Shown: positions 33,314 through 41,712 of the stretch, piece after piece | Numbering within the stretch: position 1 is the first letter of the stretch | Layout of the letters: each line of letters opens with the position of its first letter | Source: Arthrobacter sp. MA-N2 | GTDB taxonomy: Bacteria; Actinomycetota; Actinomycetes; Actinomycetales; Micrococcaceae | Assembly (NCBI RefSeq): GCF_000517125.1 | Contig: NZ_KI912157.1 | Span: forward strand, 278,979-342,978 | Reading direction: 5' to 3' | DNA length: 64,000 nt | Program-made: the position numbers and the translations under genes | The notes under the pieces: generated by a model | The model's database searches: none | Told to the model about the DNA's origin: nothing | What the model saw: the letters and a program-made list of their open reading frames with translations, nothing else

Positions 33314-33825
33314 AACGCACCCTGACAGCCCTCGCGGCCCTGCTCGTGTGCACGGCATGCGCGCCGGTATCCAGCTCTACGCCCGGGGAACCATCGCCCA
33401 GTGCTTCCGCCGCCAGCTCAGCCACGCTCAGCGCGGGCGGTAAGCCCCAAGCTCCCGGCGGCACAGCGCCGGCCACGCTAGGCATTGCCTGGGACGAGGC
33501 AAGCAAAACAGCCGCGCTGGAAACCGCGACCGAGGCCATGACGCTGTATGCCCGTCCCACTGTCACGGACAAGCAATGGATCCAGGAACTCGGCCAGCTC
33601 CTCACCGCCCAAGCAACCGCTGATTACCAATATGTTGACCCGGCCAACATCCCGGTCACCAGGATCACTGGAACGGGCCAACTCAGGATCGATGAGAACA
33701 ACGGTTTCGGCTGCCATGTCGTCTTTCCCACCGATGTCGGCGACTACGACGTGCAGCTGCTCCGCAGCGCAGCCGACAAGCCCTGGCAGGTCAACCGTTT
33801 CACGCCCCCGAACGGCACAAAGTAA
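33310..33825 (+). CDS. predicted lipoprotein of the transfer region
   Basis: 171 residues. Signal peptide MKRTLTALAALLVCTAC with a lipobox-like CTAC, so Cys17 is the likely lipid anchor. A Ser/Pro/Ala-rich linker follows, then a small soluble domain. It is coupled to the cell-wall hydrolase by a 4-base overlap and followed after six bases by the ParA-like gene. Probably an outer-leaflet scaffold or exclusion component of the transfer machine. No family recognised. Confidence 0.75.
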   Translation: MKRTLTALAALLVCTACAPVSSSTPGEPSPSASAASSATLSAGGKPQAPGGTAPATLGIAWDEASKTAALETATEAMTLYARPTVTDKQWIQELGQLLTAQATADYQYVDPANIPVTRITGTGQLRIDENNGFGCHVVFPTDVGDYDVQLLRSAADKPWQVNRFTPPNGTK

Positions 33826-33831
33826 GGACAG

Positions 33832-35292
33832 ATGATGGAAACTCAAGCACTCGACTTCCCCAAGATCAACGCCGTTCTGCGGACCAACGGAACCGGCGAA
33901 GTCACCATCAACGGAACCTCCCACGCGATCGAGGCCGCCGACGAAGCCGCTGTCCTGGGCGAGGCGCTACGCCTCATCTCTGAAACCGCTGCTCAGCTTG
34001 GCCGACCCGTCCGCGTCAGCACCACCGATCCGGACGGCCAGGGCCTCATCATCGTCTCCCCCGAAGGTGTTGTCAGCGAGGCCGCTCCTATCAAGCCCAC
34101 CCCGAAGCAGGAGCAGGACACCTTGCCCGCTACGGCAGCCCCTTCCCCCAGAACGGCCAAGGCCACGACTACGGCCGCGCCTGCTCCTACACCAGCCTCG
34201 GCTCCCGATGCCTCTCCGGCCGAAGAAGTGCCGGCACGCCCTGCCGACCCTGCGCCGGTGACCTTCGGTGCAGCTGTCAAGGACTCAGCCCAGGGGCCCG
34301 CGCCGGCCGCCACAGCAGCCGCAGCTGAGCCTGCCACACGGCGCAGCCTCAAAGACACCTCATTCCTCATCAGCGCGCCCGTGCTCCAGCCGGCCACGCG
34401 CGGCTGGCGCGGCGTTCTCAGCCGCCTGGGCTTCCGCATGGACCCCTCGCCTGAAGAGCTGGCCGAACGCGAGGACATCCGCACAGTGAGCCAGCACTGG
34501 CCCGGCCCTCGCACTGTGGCTGTCGTCAACCGCAAGGGTGGAGCGAACAAGACCCCCACCGTCGTCATGCTCAGCGCGATCCTGGCCCGTTACAGCGGCG
34601 CGGCGACTGTCGCCTGGGACAACAACGAATCACAGGGCACCCTCGGCTGGCGCACCGAGAAAGGCGGCCACAACAACAGCGTCCTGGATCTCATCGACTC
34701 ATCAAAGGCGCTGCTCTCCCCCAGCGCCCAAGCAGCAGAGATCGCCCAGTTCGTCCACCACCAGACCTCGGACAAGTTCGACGTCCTGCGCTCAGACGAA
34801 AACGAGGAGGGCGACCACGAAGTGACCGCAGAGGAAGTGGACATCGCCCACCAGGTACTCACCCGCTACTACCGTCTGATCGTCATGGACTCAGGAAACA
34901 CCGCCCGGGCCGCCAACTGGCGGAGAATGATCCACCACACCAACCAGCTCGTGGTCCCCGTGACAGCCATCGAAGACCGCGCCGAAGCCGCCCGGCTGAC
35001 TCTCCAAACCCTCGAATCCCGTGGCGGCCACGACGCCGAGCTGGCCCGCAACGCCGTCGTCATCGTGTCCGAGTCCACCGACGCCAAGCGCAGCATGAGC
35101 GGCGACGCGCTCAAACGCGCCAAGGACGAAGCCCGGCGGATCGCTGACGGCTTCGCCCCCCATGTACGAGCCGTTGTCCGCATCCCCTACGACCCCGCCC
35201 TGGTCAACGGACCCATCCGCTACGACGCACTCCAGCCAGCCACCCAACGAGCCTGGCTCGCCGCAGCCGCCGCCGTCGCAAAAGGCTTCTAA
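33832..35292 (+). CDS. ParA/MinD-like ATPase with long N-terminal extension
   Basis: 486 residues. The first 190 are a small domain plus a Pro/Ala-rich linker; the ATPase follows with a deviant Walker A, VVNRKGGANKTPTVVMLSA (about residue 233), Walker A' acid region in TVAWDNNESQGTLGW, and Walker B in YRLIVMDSGN. The usual Gly of KGGxGKT is Asn. Fits the class of ParA-like proteins in actinobacterial transfer and secretion operons rather than the plasmid-partition ParA at 38402. Start ATG 33832 or 33835 after TAAGGA. Confidence 0.82.
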   Translation: MMETQALDFPKINAVLRTNGTGEVTINGTSHAIEAADEAAVLGEALRLISETAAQLGRPVRVSTTDPDGQGLIIVSPEGVVSEAAPIKPTPKQEQDTLPATAAPSPRTAKATTTAAPAPTPASAPDASPAEEVPARPADPAPVTFGAAVKDSAQGPAPAATAAAAEPATRRSLKDTSFLISAPVLQPATRGWRGVLSRLGFRMDPSPEELAEREDIRTVSQHWPGPRTVAVVNRKGGANKTPTVVMLSAILARYSGAATVAWDNNESQGTLGWRTEKGGHNNSVLDLIDSSKALLSPSAQAAEIAQFVHHQTSDKFDVLRSDENEEGDHEVTAEEVDIAHQVLTRYYRLIVMDSGNTARAANWRRMIHHTNQLVVPVTAIEDRAEAARLTLQTLESRGGHDAELARNAVVIVSESTDAKRSMSGDALKRAKDEARRIADGFAPHVRAVVRIPYDPALVNGPIRYDALQPATQRAWLAAAAAVAKGF

Positions 35293-35360
35293 AAGAGATG
35301 AAGCCGACACGCCGTACTTTATGTCCGATCCCCAGCGTTTCAGAAACTAACGTGAGGGGC

Positions 35361-35591
35361 ATGGCAATTCAGAAACGCGCACGCGGAGGACGCCCTTCTA
35401 AAGGGGACCGTCATGTTCTGACTACCCGGCTCCCCGTTGCAGATGCAGAAAAGTTGTTCGCTGTTGCAGATCACCAAGGGCAGTCGGCTAGTGAGTTCAT
35501 CGCACATGCCGTTGCTGAAAAGCTCGCCGCTATCGACATGACATTCGTTAGCGGCCAGGAGGAACTGCCTATCGGCCGTATCGCCTCTTAA
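35361..35591 (+). CDS. small ribbon-helix-helix-like DNA-binding protein
   Basis: 76 residues from the ATG at 35361, set by a GTGAGGGG ribosome site; the frame is open further upstream. A basic N-terminus (KRARGGRPSKGDR) is followed by LTTRLPVADAEKLFAVADHQ and SASEFIAHAVAEKLAA, a ribbon-helix-helix pattern. Located between the ParA-like transfer gene and the rep promoter, it may repress transfer or replication. A terminator follows directly. Confidence 0.72.
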   Translation: MAIQKRARGGRPSKGDRHVLTTRLPVADAEKLFAVADHQGQSASEFIAHAVAEKLAAIDMTFVSGQEELPIGRIAS

Positions 35592-35596
35592 GAGAG

Positions 35597-35621
35597 GAAG
35601 GCCCGCACTAGGCGGGCCTTC
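35597..35621 (+). terminator. intrinsic terminator after the transfer plus-strand operon
   Basis: Perfect 10-bp stem GAAGGCCCGC / GCGGGCCTTC with a 5-base loop, six bases after the RHH gene stop. It isolates the rep promoter from the transfer operon. Confidence 0.8.
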
Positions 35622-35672
35622 TCGGAAGCATTAAGTCCAGATCCAGTTCTTGGCGGGACACGATCTGAACTT

Positions 35673-35706
35673 TTGACAACACCCACGCTGTGGGTGCCAT
35701 TTGTGT
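35673..35706 (+). promoter_or_regulatory. rep promoter with a perfect CACCCAC-GCT-GTGGGTG operator
   Basis: TTGACA at 35673-35678 is an ideal -35 hexamer. A perfect 7-bp-arm palindrome (35680-35696) fills the space where the -10 spacer would be, and an AT-richer stretch follows near 35698-35706. A repressor or Rep itself bound here would block polymerase. The TTG inside the -35 could open the rep frame earlier but is unlikely to be a start. Confidence 0.6.
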
Positions 35707-35732
35707 TACCTCGAAAGGAACTACTGCACACC

Positions 35733-37577
35733 ATGGTACCGGAACCGGTATCGGCGTCAACGCATGCCCTTATGGGTGTCGCGCCGTATGTGAAGCCAGA
35801 AGAGGCATGGAGCCTTGCTCCGATGATTGCTGGCGCACCTTCGTACCGATTGGGTCGGTGGGTTGGTTCGCGATTCCAGTACCCGCGGCCGCGGGCCACG
35901 CCGAAAATCACACGGTCGCTTCCGGAGCGTCCTGCGGCGGTGATGGTGCATGGGCCGGATGGCTGTGTTGCCACGCTGTGCTTGGATTTTGACACGTCCA
36001 AGGCCCTCAAGGGTGTGGTTGATGCGGACGCTGCCCGGGTGGGCCGGTTGTTGTCGGCATGCGGGGTGCTTTTTGTTGAGGACTTCTCCCCCAGTGGTGG
36101 CCGGCACGTTTACATCCCGCTGCGGGATCGTATGGACGCAACCGAAGCCAGGGAGCTGGTGGAAGCGCTGGCGCTGACGGCGACGAGCCTGGACCCGAGT
36201 CCTCACCAGAACATCACGGACGGATGTATCCGTGTCCCTGGTTCGGTGCACAAGGCCGGAGGCCATCAAACCCTCGTCACTCCACTCTCCCAGGCCTACG
36301 ACATCCTGCGCCGCCGCAACCCAGCCTCTGCGCTGGTCGAGCTTCGGGCCGCTCTGGCTCCGGAACTAACCCGTAAGCGTGCACTCAAAGCCAGGGCTGC
36401 CAGGAGTGTGGCCGCACAGCGAAATGGTTTCTTGCCGCAGCTCTCACTAACCATGGCCAGTGAGTCTCCGCTGCGCAGGGTGGCACGTACTGGCCTGTAT
36501 GACACGGCTAGGTACAAGAGCCCATCCGAAGCTCGGATGGCTGTACTGAATCACTTCAGCGCCTGTGGTTGGTCACTACAACACGTCGAGAACGAACTCA
36601 CCGGCCAGTTCCCCGGGCTGGCAGCGCTCTATGGAACCCCTCAACGCCAGGCACGACTCCTGCCCTATGAGTGGGCCAAAGCCCAGTCCTTCACCTCCAC
36701 CCAAGTTCTGCAGAAACGAGACCCGCATAAACAGAGGAAAAAGACTGCCCCTATTAACAACACAAGCCCAACTTTAACCACAGGGGGGGCGGGGAAACTC
36801 AGTAGCGCTGGTGTGCACCAGCTCGTGAACGACCTGGAAAATATTCTCTACGCAGTCGTCGACCACAGACTGCGTGCCAGAGGCCGGCAGGGCCTTAGTC
36901 TTCGTTTGCTGATTCGTGGGCTACTGGGTTACATGAGAGCCAAGGAAACTGACGTTCTCGATGTTGGTTGCCGAACCCTTGCTGCCGCGATGGGAAAACA
37001 CCACGTCACGATCGCCCGGCTCCTGCCCGTTTTGGTTGCTGCCTCCGATGGCATCCTGACCAAAGTTGCGGACGCACGCCACAAAACCGCCGACGTTTAC
37101 CTCATCCAACTCCCTGAGCAGTATCAACAACTGGCTCGGGAATTATCCTGGCGAAAAGGAAAAATCCACGCCATCCGTCCTGTCTTCCGGGCGCTTGGCG
37201 ACGCTACAGCGCTGGTGTATGAAGCTATTGAACGTGGTCGGGACGCTCCCACTACAGCGGACCTCGTGCGGGCTACTGGTGTCAGCCGGAATGCATGCTC
37301 GGCAGCGCTGGCAGAGATGGAAGCCCTGGGTATGATCCAACGCCAAGGACACACATGGAACACGACCACAGTCAACCTGCGCATGCTCGCGGCACGACTA
37401 GGTGTCATGGATGACTACCTTGAACAGATCAGCCGTAACCGACATGAACGCGCCGCTTGGCACGCCTACCTAGACCGGTTTTTTACCACCCAGGTACAAA
37501 AGGCCGACCTATTTGACCCAGAACGGGACGAGTACTGGCTACCACCCGACGATGCGGCAATCTGGTATGCAGCTTGA
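35733..37577 (+). CDS. plasmid replication initiator with primase-like N-terminal domain
   Basis: About 614 residues from the ATG at 35733. The N-terminal half resembles archaeo-eukaryotic-type primases: metal-binding TLCLDFDTSKALKG (about residue 83) and SPSGGRHVYIPLRD (about 119), then NITDGCIRVPGSVHKAGGHQ. The C-terminal half carries winged helices, including TADLVRATGVSRNACSAALA. Such primase-helix-turn-helix proteins initiate replication on actinobacterial plasmids. Upstream is an operator-containing promoter; downstream are centromere-like repeats and parA. An earlier TTG (35673) coincides with the -35 element and is not favoured. Confidence 0.82.
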   Translation: MVPEPVSASTHALMGVAPYVKPEEAWSLAPMIAGAPSYRLGRWVGSRFQYPRPRATPKITRSLPERPAAVMVHGPDGCVATLCLDFDTSKALKGVVDADAARVGRLLSACGVLFVEDFSPSGGRHVYIPLRDRMDATEARELVEALALTATSLDPSPHQNITDGCIRVPGSVHKAGGHQTLVTPLSQAYDILRRRNPASALVELRAALAPELTRKRALKARAARSVAAQRNGFLPQLSLTMASESPLRRVARTGLYDTARYKSPSEARMAVLNHFSACGWSLQHVENELTGQFPGLAALYGTPQRQARLLPYEWAKAQSFTSTQVLQKRDPHKQRKKTAPINNTSPTLTTGGAGKLSSAGVHQLVNDLENILYAVVDHRLRARGRQGLSLRLLIRGLLGYMRAKETDVLDVGCRTLAAAMGKHHVTIARLLPVLVAASDGILTKVADARHKTADVYLIQLPEQYQQLARELSWRKGKIHAIRPVFRALGDATALVYEAIERGRDAPTTADLVRATGVSRNACSAALAEMEALGMIQRQGHTWNTTTVNLRMLAARLGVMDDYLEQISRNRHERAAWHAYLDRFFTTQVQKADLFDPERDEYWLPPDDAAIWYAA

Positions 37578-37617
37578 GGCGAAATATGACAGGGAAGGGA
37601 GTAGAGGCGGATCTCTA

Positions 37618-37965
37618 CGATGTCGAACGGGAACAATATTGACCTGTTTCGGACTTCGATTCGGCCTTATGGACATTGGCCCAGGGCTTCCTTAGCTTGT
37701 ACTGCCCTCGGTCAAGCAAAGGCGCAGGCGGAGAATCAATCTTGACGTATTTATTCTTGCGCCGCCTCCAGAGCTGCATGACGCGGGTCTTCTCCGCAAG
37801 CTGATATGCACTCAGACATTTGAATCCGAAAACGCCCGGGTTGGAAGGGCGGACAACTCCAGAGGCGGCGATCCCCCGCTCAATCGAGGGCGCTCCAAAT
37901 GCGGGCTCAACGAAAGCGTCATCCCCGTAATTACCCTTGAATGTCGCCGTCTCAGAGTACTGGGT
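37618..37965 (-). pseudogene. possible gene remnant, open frame without start
   Basis: On the minus strand a frame stays open for 116 codons, from an in-frame TAG at 37966-37968 to a TAG at 37615-37617, without an early start codon. The translation looks protein-like (FKGNYGDDAFVEPAFGAPS, then YQLAEKTRVMQLWRRRKNKY). It could be the tail of a truncated gene or chance in a GC-rich stretch. No family recognised. Confidence 0.3.
37743..37755 (-). repeat. AATAAATACGTCA half-site
   Basis: Reverse-strand copy of the ATAAATACGTCA element found twice as a palindrome upstream of parA. Confidence 0.5.
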
Positions 37966-37994
37966 CTATGTTAGTGGTACAGGGAATAAATCCA

Positions 37995-38010
37995 GACGTA
38001 TTTATCTATC
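37995..38010 (-). repeat. GATAGATAAATACGTC half-site
   Basis: Reverse-strand copy that includes the GATAGA extension seen beside the palindromic copies, in opposite order. Confidence 0.5.
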
Positions 38011-38220
38011 CTGACAGCTCGGTGCTAAACCTGGGCGCTAAACCTGTCTGTCCAACTTCATGCGGTTCCTGAAAGCCTCGGCACTTCCCCCAGCATTGCG
38101 TTGGCGAGCCCTTGGGCCCCACGTGATCTAGGGATAGTTTCACTGTTGCTTCCCCGGTAGCGCTGGGTCGGAGAAAGCTCCTCCTTCCGTAGCTTCGTTT
38201 TCCAGAGGCGACTCGCCGAG

Positions 38221-38275
38221 ATAAATACGTCATGACGTAAAGATAGACGGATAGACTGATAGACAGATGCCCCTG
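38221..38275 (+). repeat. partition-site copy 1: palindrome TACGTCATGACGTA plus GATAGAC array
   Basis: 38221-38246 is identical to 38313-38338. It contains the 14-bp palindrome at 38226-38239, followed by about four GATAGAC/GACAGAT-like units at seven- to nine-base spacing up to 38271. Confidence 0.7.
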
Positions 38276-38312
38276 CTTCGACAGCGGTGCCATGGACGCG
38301 GGTTGAGCGGCA

Positions 38313-38386
38313 ATAAATACGTCATGACGTAAAGATAGATTGATTGACGGATGGATAGATGGACAGACAGATAGATTTATTAATTA
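38313..38386 (+). repeat. partition-site copy 2: palindrome TACGTCATGACGTA plus GATAGA array
   Basis: Second identical 26-base unit (palindrome 38318-38331), followed by a longer array of GATAGA, GATTGA, GACGGA, GATGGA and GACAGA tetramer-based repeats ending just before parA. Arrays of short boxes are the usual binding sites of small RHH partition proteins (ParG type). Confidence 0.7.
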
Positions 38387-38401
38387 GGACTGAGGTGACG
38401 T

Positions 38402-39172
38402 GTGAAAGTAACTGCGATAGGGAACCGAAAGGGCGGAGTCGGCAAGACCTCTGTGACACTGGGTCTTGCCACTGGTCTCAAGTTGATTGGCAAAAAGGTG
38501 CTGGTAATTGACCTGGACCCTCAAGCTAACGTCACCGAAGCACTTGAAGGCTCAGGCGAGTTCGACATCTTCGACGTGCTATATGGGGGAGATGCCGGCA
38601 CTTTGGGCCAGGCCATCACAGAGACCTCCTGGCCTGGCATTGATCTCATTCCCAGCTCAGAATCGCTTGCGCGGCTGGAATCGGAAAGCCTCATGACTCC
38701 TGAGCTGCGGTTAAAGACCGCCGCATGGGGCGCCGAGGAATTGGCGGGATACGATCACATTCTTTTGGATCTTCCTCCCGCGTTGGGTCGTCTGACGCTT
38801 AATGGCCTTATTTGGGCTGATCGAGTCCTGGCTATAACCGAGCCTGCGGCCTTCTCCGTCAAAGGAGTCACCGAATTCATGGAGACAGTGAAGAAAGTGC
38901 AGTCACTACCGCACCTGAATCCGGCACTTGAGTTCCTGGGAATCATCATCAACAAGACCAGTTCGCCCCTCACCGGAGAGCATGCCTTCCAGATCGGCGA
39001 ATTGGAGGCTGCCTATGGTCAGGACGTAAGGAGCCCCCACCTTCCACTCAGGACTGCCATGCAGGACTCGGTCAGCTCGAGAGCGCCTCTTACAAAGCTC
39101 AACAGCAGGGGAGCTGTAATCATGACCGAAAAGTTCGTCGAACATGCTCGCTTTATCGATGGAGTCAACTGA
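38402..39172 (+). CDS. parA: plasmid partition ATPase ParA
   Basis: 256 residues. Deviant Walker A NRKGGVGKTSVTLGLATGL at residues 8-26, Walker A' in VLVIDLDPQANVTEAL, Walker B in HILLDLPPALGRL. The absence of an N-terminal HTH and the short length place it in the type Ib group, which uses a small RHH partner. GTG start after GAGGTGAC. It follows the repeat arrays directly and its stop overlaps the start of the next gene (TGATG). It drives segregation on the nucleoid. Confidence 0.93.
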   Translation: MKVTAIGNRKGGVGKTSVTLGLATGLKLIGKKVLVIDLDPQANVTEALEGSGEFDIFDVLYGGDAGTLGQAITETSWPGIDLIPSSESLARLESESLMTPELRLKTAAWGAEELAGYDHILLDLPPALGRLTLNGLIWADRVLAITEPAAFSVKGVTEFMETVKKVQSLPHLNPALEFLGIIINKTSSPLTGEHAFQIGELEAAYGQDVRSPHLPLRTAMQDSVSSRAPLTKLNSRGAVIMTEKFVEHARFIDGVN

Positions 39173-39495
39173 TGCCAGTAGAGAGAAAATCAGCAATCCG
39201 CAAGGCACCCGCTGCGGACGTGGTCGATGTTCTGACCTCCCGAATCGACAGCAAAAAAGCGCAGGCTACAGAACCTTTGCGTGCCCAGGCACCTGAACTC
39301 TCGGAAGATGCTCCTCGATCATCCTCCAACAGGCGTCCCGGACCGGGCCGCCCTCGGAGCAAACGCCGGATGGAACCCTTCTCCTCAAAGATAGAAATCG
39401 AACTCCGAGATGAGATGGATGACTATGTGGCTGAGCACGGACTTTCGATCATCGACTTCCTAGATGAAGCCGTCAGGGATCGCCTTAAAAAATAA
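39172..39495 (+). CDS. small RHH centromere-binding partition protein (ParB/ParG-like)
   Basis: 107 residues: flexible, basic N-terminus with a PGPGRPRSKRR stretch, then a ribbon-helix-helix in FSSKIEIELRDEMDDYVAEH and SIIDFLDEAVRDRLKK. The coupling to parA and the short-box arrays upstream make it the likely centromere-binding partner and autorepressor. A flexible basic tail is typical of partners that stimulate ParA ATPase. Confidence 0.83.
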   Translation: MPVERKSAIRKAPAADVVDVLTSRIDSKKAQATEPLRAQAPELSEDAPRSSSNRRPGPGRPRSKRRMEPFSSKIEIELRDEMDDYVAEHGLSIIDFLDEAVRDRLKK

Positions 39496-39516
39496 TTATG
39501 TCTGGACGTAATTATC
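39492..39516. repeat. inverted repeat with partition-like half-site after the parA operon
   Basis: ATAATTA (39492-39498) and TAATTAT (39509-39515) form a perfect inverted pair at the partition gene stop; the right arm sits in GACGTAATTATC, close to the GACGTATTTATC site upstream of parA. It may be an outlying binding site or a weak terminator. Confidence 0.4.
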
Positions 39517-39865
39517 AGTCTTTGCTGTTCAAGGGAGGGGCAAGGAGCCAGGCGCGCTGAAGTTGGCGTGCAAACAAGGGTCCGTGGAGAGCTGCATACG
39601 TGAGCGACTACCAGCACTGCTGGAGTGTCGGTCTATGACGACCCTTTCCGAGGCGGGGTCCTGGTCGCGATGGGGGAGAGGCCGGCGGGGCGCCAGTTGC
39701 TGGGAGACAGATCCGGAGCAGGTCAATAACGACCGTTTCTGATCTGCTGCCGGCAAGCCTTCGAAAAATGTGGAGTTGGCCGATAAGTGGCGGCGTTTTT
39801 TGATCGCTCTTTGTCGCATCGTTGGGGCAATTCCTTGTAGGGCTGGACGGCCAATAAAGGTGCTC
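39517..39865. other. no gene seen between par and two-component genes
   Basis: About 350 bases with only short frames and no recognisable motif. It marks the end of the plasmid backbone and the beginning of a region of different gene content. Confidence 0.4.
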
Positions 39866-40519
39866 TTACGGCTCGATGAGCCCGGTGCGGATGGCGAACC
39901 TGGTGAGGTCCAGACGGTCGCGCAATCCCAGCTTTTGGAGGACGTTGGCGCGGTGGCGGTCGACGGTTTTCACGCTGATCCTGAGGGTGTCGGCGATTTC
40001 CTTGGTGGAGTTGCCTTCTGCGATGAGCTTGGTGATCTGTTCCTCACGGGGAGTGAGGATACTGTTCGGTATCCGGTCGCCGCGGCGGTCTCGTTCGAGA
40101 TAGTCGCGGATGAGTGCGGTGATTGCGCCGGGGTAGAGGAAGGACTCTCCGCGCATTGATGCCCGGCACGCTTCGATCAGGTCGCGGTCGGCGACCGACT
40201 TGAGGACGTAGCCAGAGGCTCCGGCGCGTAGCGCCTCGAAGAAGTACTGCTCGTTGTCGTACATGGAAAGGATGAGGATCCGGACGTCGGGTGTGTTCCG
40301 CGATATTTGTCGTGCCGCCTGGATGCCTGTCATTTGGGGCATGGCGATGTCGAGAATAGCGAGGTCCACTCCGCCGGCTGTCGCGGCGGCTACGGCTTCT
40401 GTGCCGTCTGCGGCCTCGGCGACGACGGTGAGGTCGGGTTCCGCGTCGAGGATCATGCGAAGGCCGCGGCGGACTAGGGCGTGGTCGTCGGCGAGAAGGA
40501 TACGCGTGGGTGCGTCCAT
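39866..40519 (-). CDS. NarL/LuxR-family response regulator
   Basis: 217 residues. Receiver domain with the phosphorylated Asp57 in LAILDIAMPQMTG, acidic pair in LLADDHALVRRG, and Lys in GYVLKSVADRD; C-terminal LuxR helix-turn-helix LTPREEQITKLIAEGNSTKE then IADTLRISVKTVDRHR. Start ATG 40519, four bases after the kinase stop, so both form one operon. It likely controls the divergent transport module at 41713-44448. Confidence 0.93.
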   Translation of the reverse strand: MDAPTRILLADDHALVRRGLRMILDAEPDLTVVAEAADGTEAVAAATAGGVDLAILDIAMPQMTGIQAARQISRNTPDVRILILSMYDNEQYFFEALRAGASGYVLKSVADRDLIEACRASMRGESFLYPGAITALIRDYLERDRRGDRIPNSILTPREEQITKLIAEGNSTKEIADTLRISVKTVDRHRANVLQKLGLRDRLDLTRFAIRTGLIEP

Positions 40520-40523
40520 CGGT

Positions 40524-41579
40524 TCAGCCCCTCGCCTTGGCGCCGGGAACGACGAGGCGAACGTCGGTTCCCCCGCCCGGGCGGGAGGAGACTGTGAGCT
40601 CGGCGCCAATGAGTAGGGCGCGTTCGCGCATTCCGCGGATGCCTGCGCCCTCGGCGAGGTCGCCGCCTCGCCCGTTGTCTCGAATTCGCAGGGTCAGCCC
40701 AGTCATGGATGAGGTGAGCGCGAAATCGACTCGTGTCGCGTGTGCATGACGGGCGACGTTGGTGAGTGCCTCCTGTGCAATGCGGTAGAGCACCAGCTCG
40801 ACGTCCCCGCTGAGCTCGGGAAGCTCGTCATCAATCTCCCAGTTCACCGGGATCCCGCTCGAGCGGGAGAACTCGGTGCCCAGCGAAGTCAGGGCGCTGC
40901 GCAGGCCGAGGTCAGCGAGGACGCCGGGGCGGAGACGTTGCGCGACCTGGCGGACCTCCTCCAGGCTCGCGCGGACCGCTTCCTGGGCGACGAGGCTCTC
41001 TTCGCGCAGATCGTCGGGAGATCGGTCGACAACTCGCTTGAGGCTAAGGAGAGCAACGGTCAGGCTTTGGCCGATCTGGTCGTGCAGTTCCCGCGAGATC
41101 CGCTGACGTTCACCCTCTTGCGCGGCCAGGGCGAGGGCGCTGCTCGCGCTGGTTTCCGTTTCGAGCCGATCCAGCATTTCATTAAAGGTGCGGATGAGAT
41201 GCTTGAGGTCGCCGTTGCCCGCCTCGGTCGCCCGGTCGCCACCGCGCCGCAGCAGGCCAACCCTGCGCATCACGGTCGTCAGCGCGTCCAACGGCGCCAG
41301 GCTGGCCCGTACCAGGGCGGCATTCGCGGCGAGGATGAGAGCCAGTCCGATGATCAGGACCGGCACTTCGGTCAGCAGGACGGGCGACGACACCGTCGCT
41401 GGAGAGAGCGCCAACACAAGAGTGCCGATCGCAAAGAGCAGCCCGTTGATGATGAACAGTCGCCAGAACAGCAACTGTGCCGGTCCCTTCGGGGGCAGGC
41501 CGACTGCCGCGCCGGCGGCCCTGGTTTCGAGCGGAGTCCGCATCCATCCAGCCTTACGCGGCCTGGGTGCTTTGTCCAT
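40524..41579 (-). CDS. sensor histidine kinase, HisKA_3 (NarX/LiaS type)
   Basis: About 351 residues. Two membrane helices (FWRLFIINGLLFAIGTLVLA and VLIIGLALILAANAALVRA) are joined by only a short loop, so the signal may be sensed in or near the membrane. A HAMP-like linker follows, then the H box GERQRISRELHDQIGQSLTV and an ATPase domain with ALTNVARHAHATRVDFAL and IRDNGRGGDL. Start ATG 41579 is likely; the ATG at 41543 is the alternative, and a longer frame to 41618 lacks a ribosome site. Diverges from the antiporter-regulator-like gene. Confidence 0.9.
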   Translation of the reverse strand: MDKAPRPRKAGWMRTPLETRAAGAAVGLPPKGPAQLLFWRLFIINGLLFAIGTLVLALSPATVSSPVLLTEVPVLIIGLALILAANAALVRASLAPLDALTTVMRRVGLLRRGGDRATEAGNGDLKHLIRTFNEMLDRLETETSASSALALAAQEGERQRISRELHDQIGQSLTVALLSLKRVVDRSPDDLREESLVAQEAVRASLEEVRQVAQRLRPGVLADLGLRSALTSLGTEFSRSSGIPVNWEIDDELPELSGDVELVLYRIAQEALTNVARHAHATRVDFALTSSMTGLTLRIRDNGRGGDLAEGAGIRGMRERALLIGAELTVSSRPGGGTDVRLVVPGAKARG

Positions 41580-41712
41580 GAGGCCCCGCACCCACAGGCT
41601 GCGGAGTCCTACACCCATCTCGCTCCGAAATGGGTGTCAGACCCAATGGCACCTCACTGATCACGGGGGGAGACTGGATCCACCCTAAAGAACCCAGGGA
41701 ACGGAGGGCCCC

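Larger units (their letters stand above)
37578..38401. other. repeat-rich region between rep and parA (centromere/origin candidate)
   Basis: About 820 bases without an intact gene. It holds four copies of an ATAAATACGTC-type site, two of them as full palindromes, and two arrays of GATAGA/GACAGA-like short repeats next to parA. This is the likely partition site and possibly part of the origin. Confidence 0.65.

Noticed and set aside
35673..35732. TTG start for the replication initiator
   Set aside because: The TTG is part of a TTGACA -35 element with an operator palindrome just after it, so it would precede the transcription start.
38241..38386. GATAGA/GACAGA arrays as a CRISPR or microsatellite
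   Set aside because: Units are 4-9 bases with no spacers of uniform length; position before parA fits a centromere.
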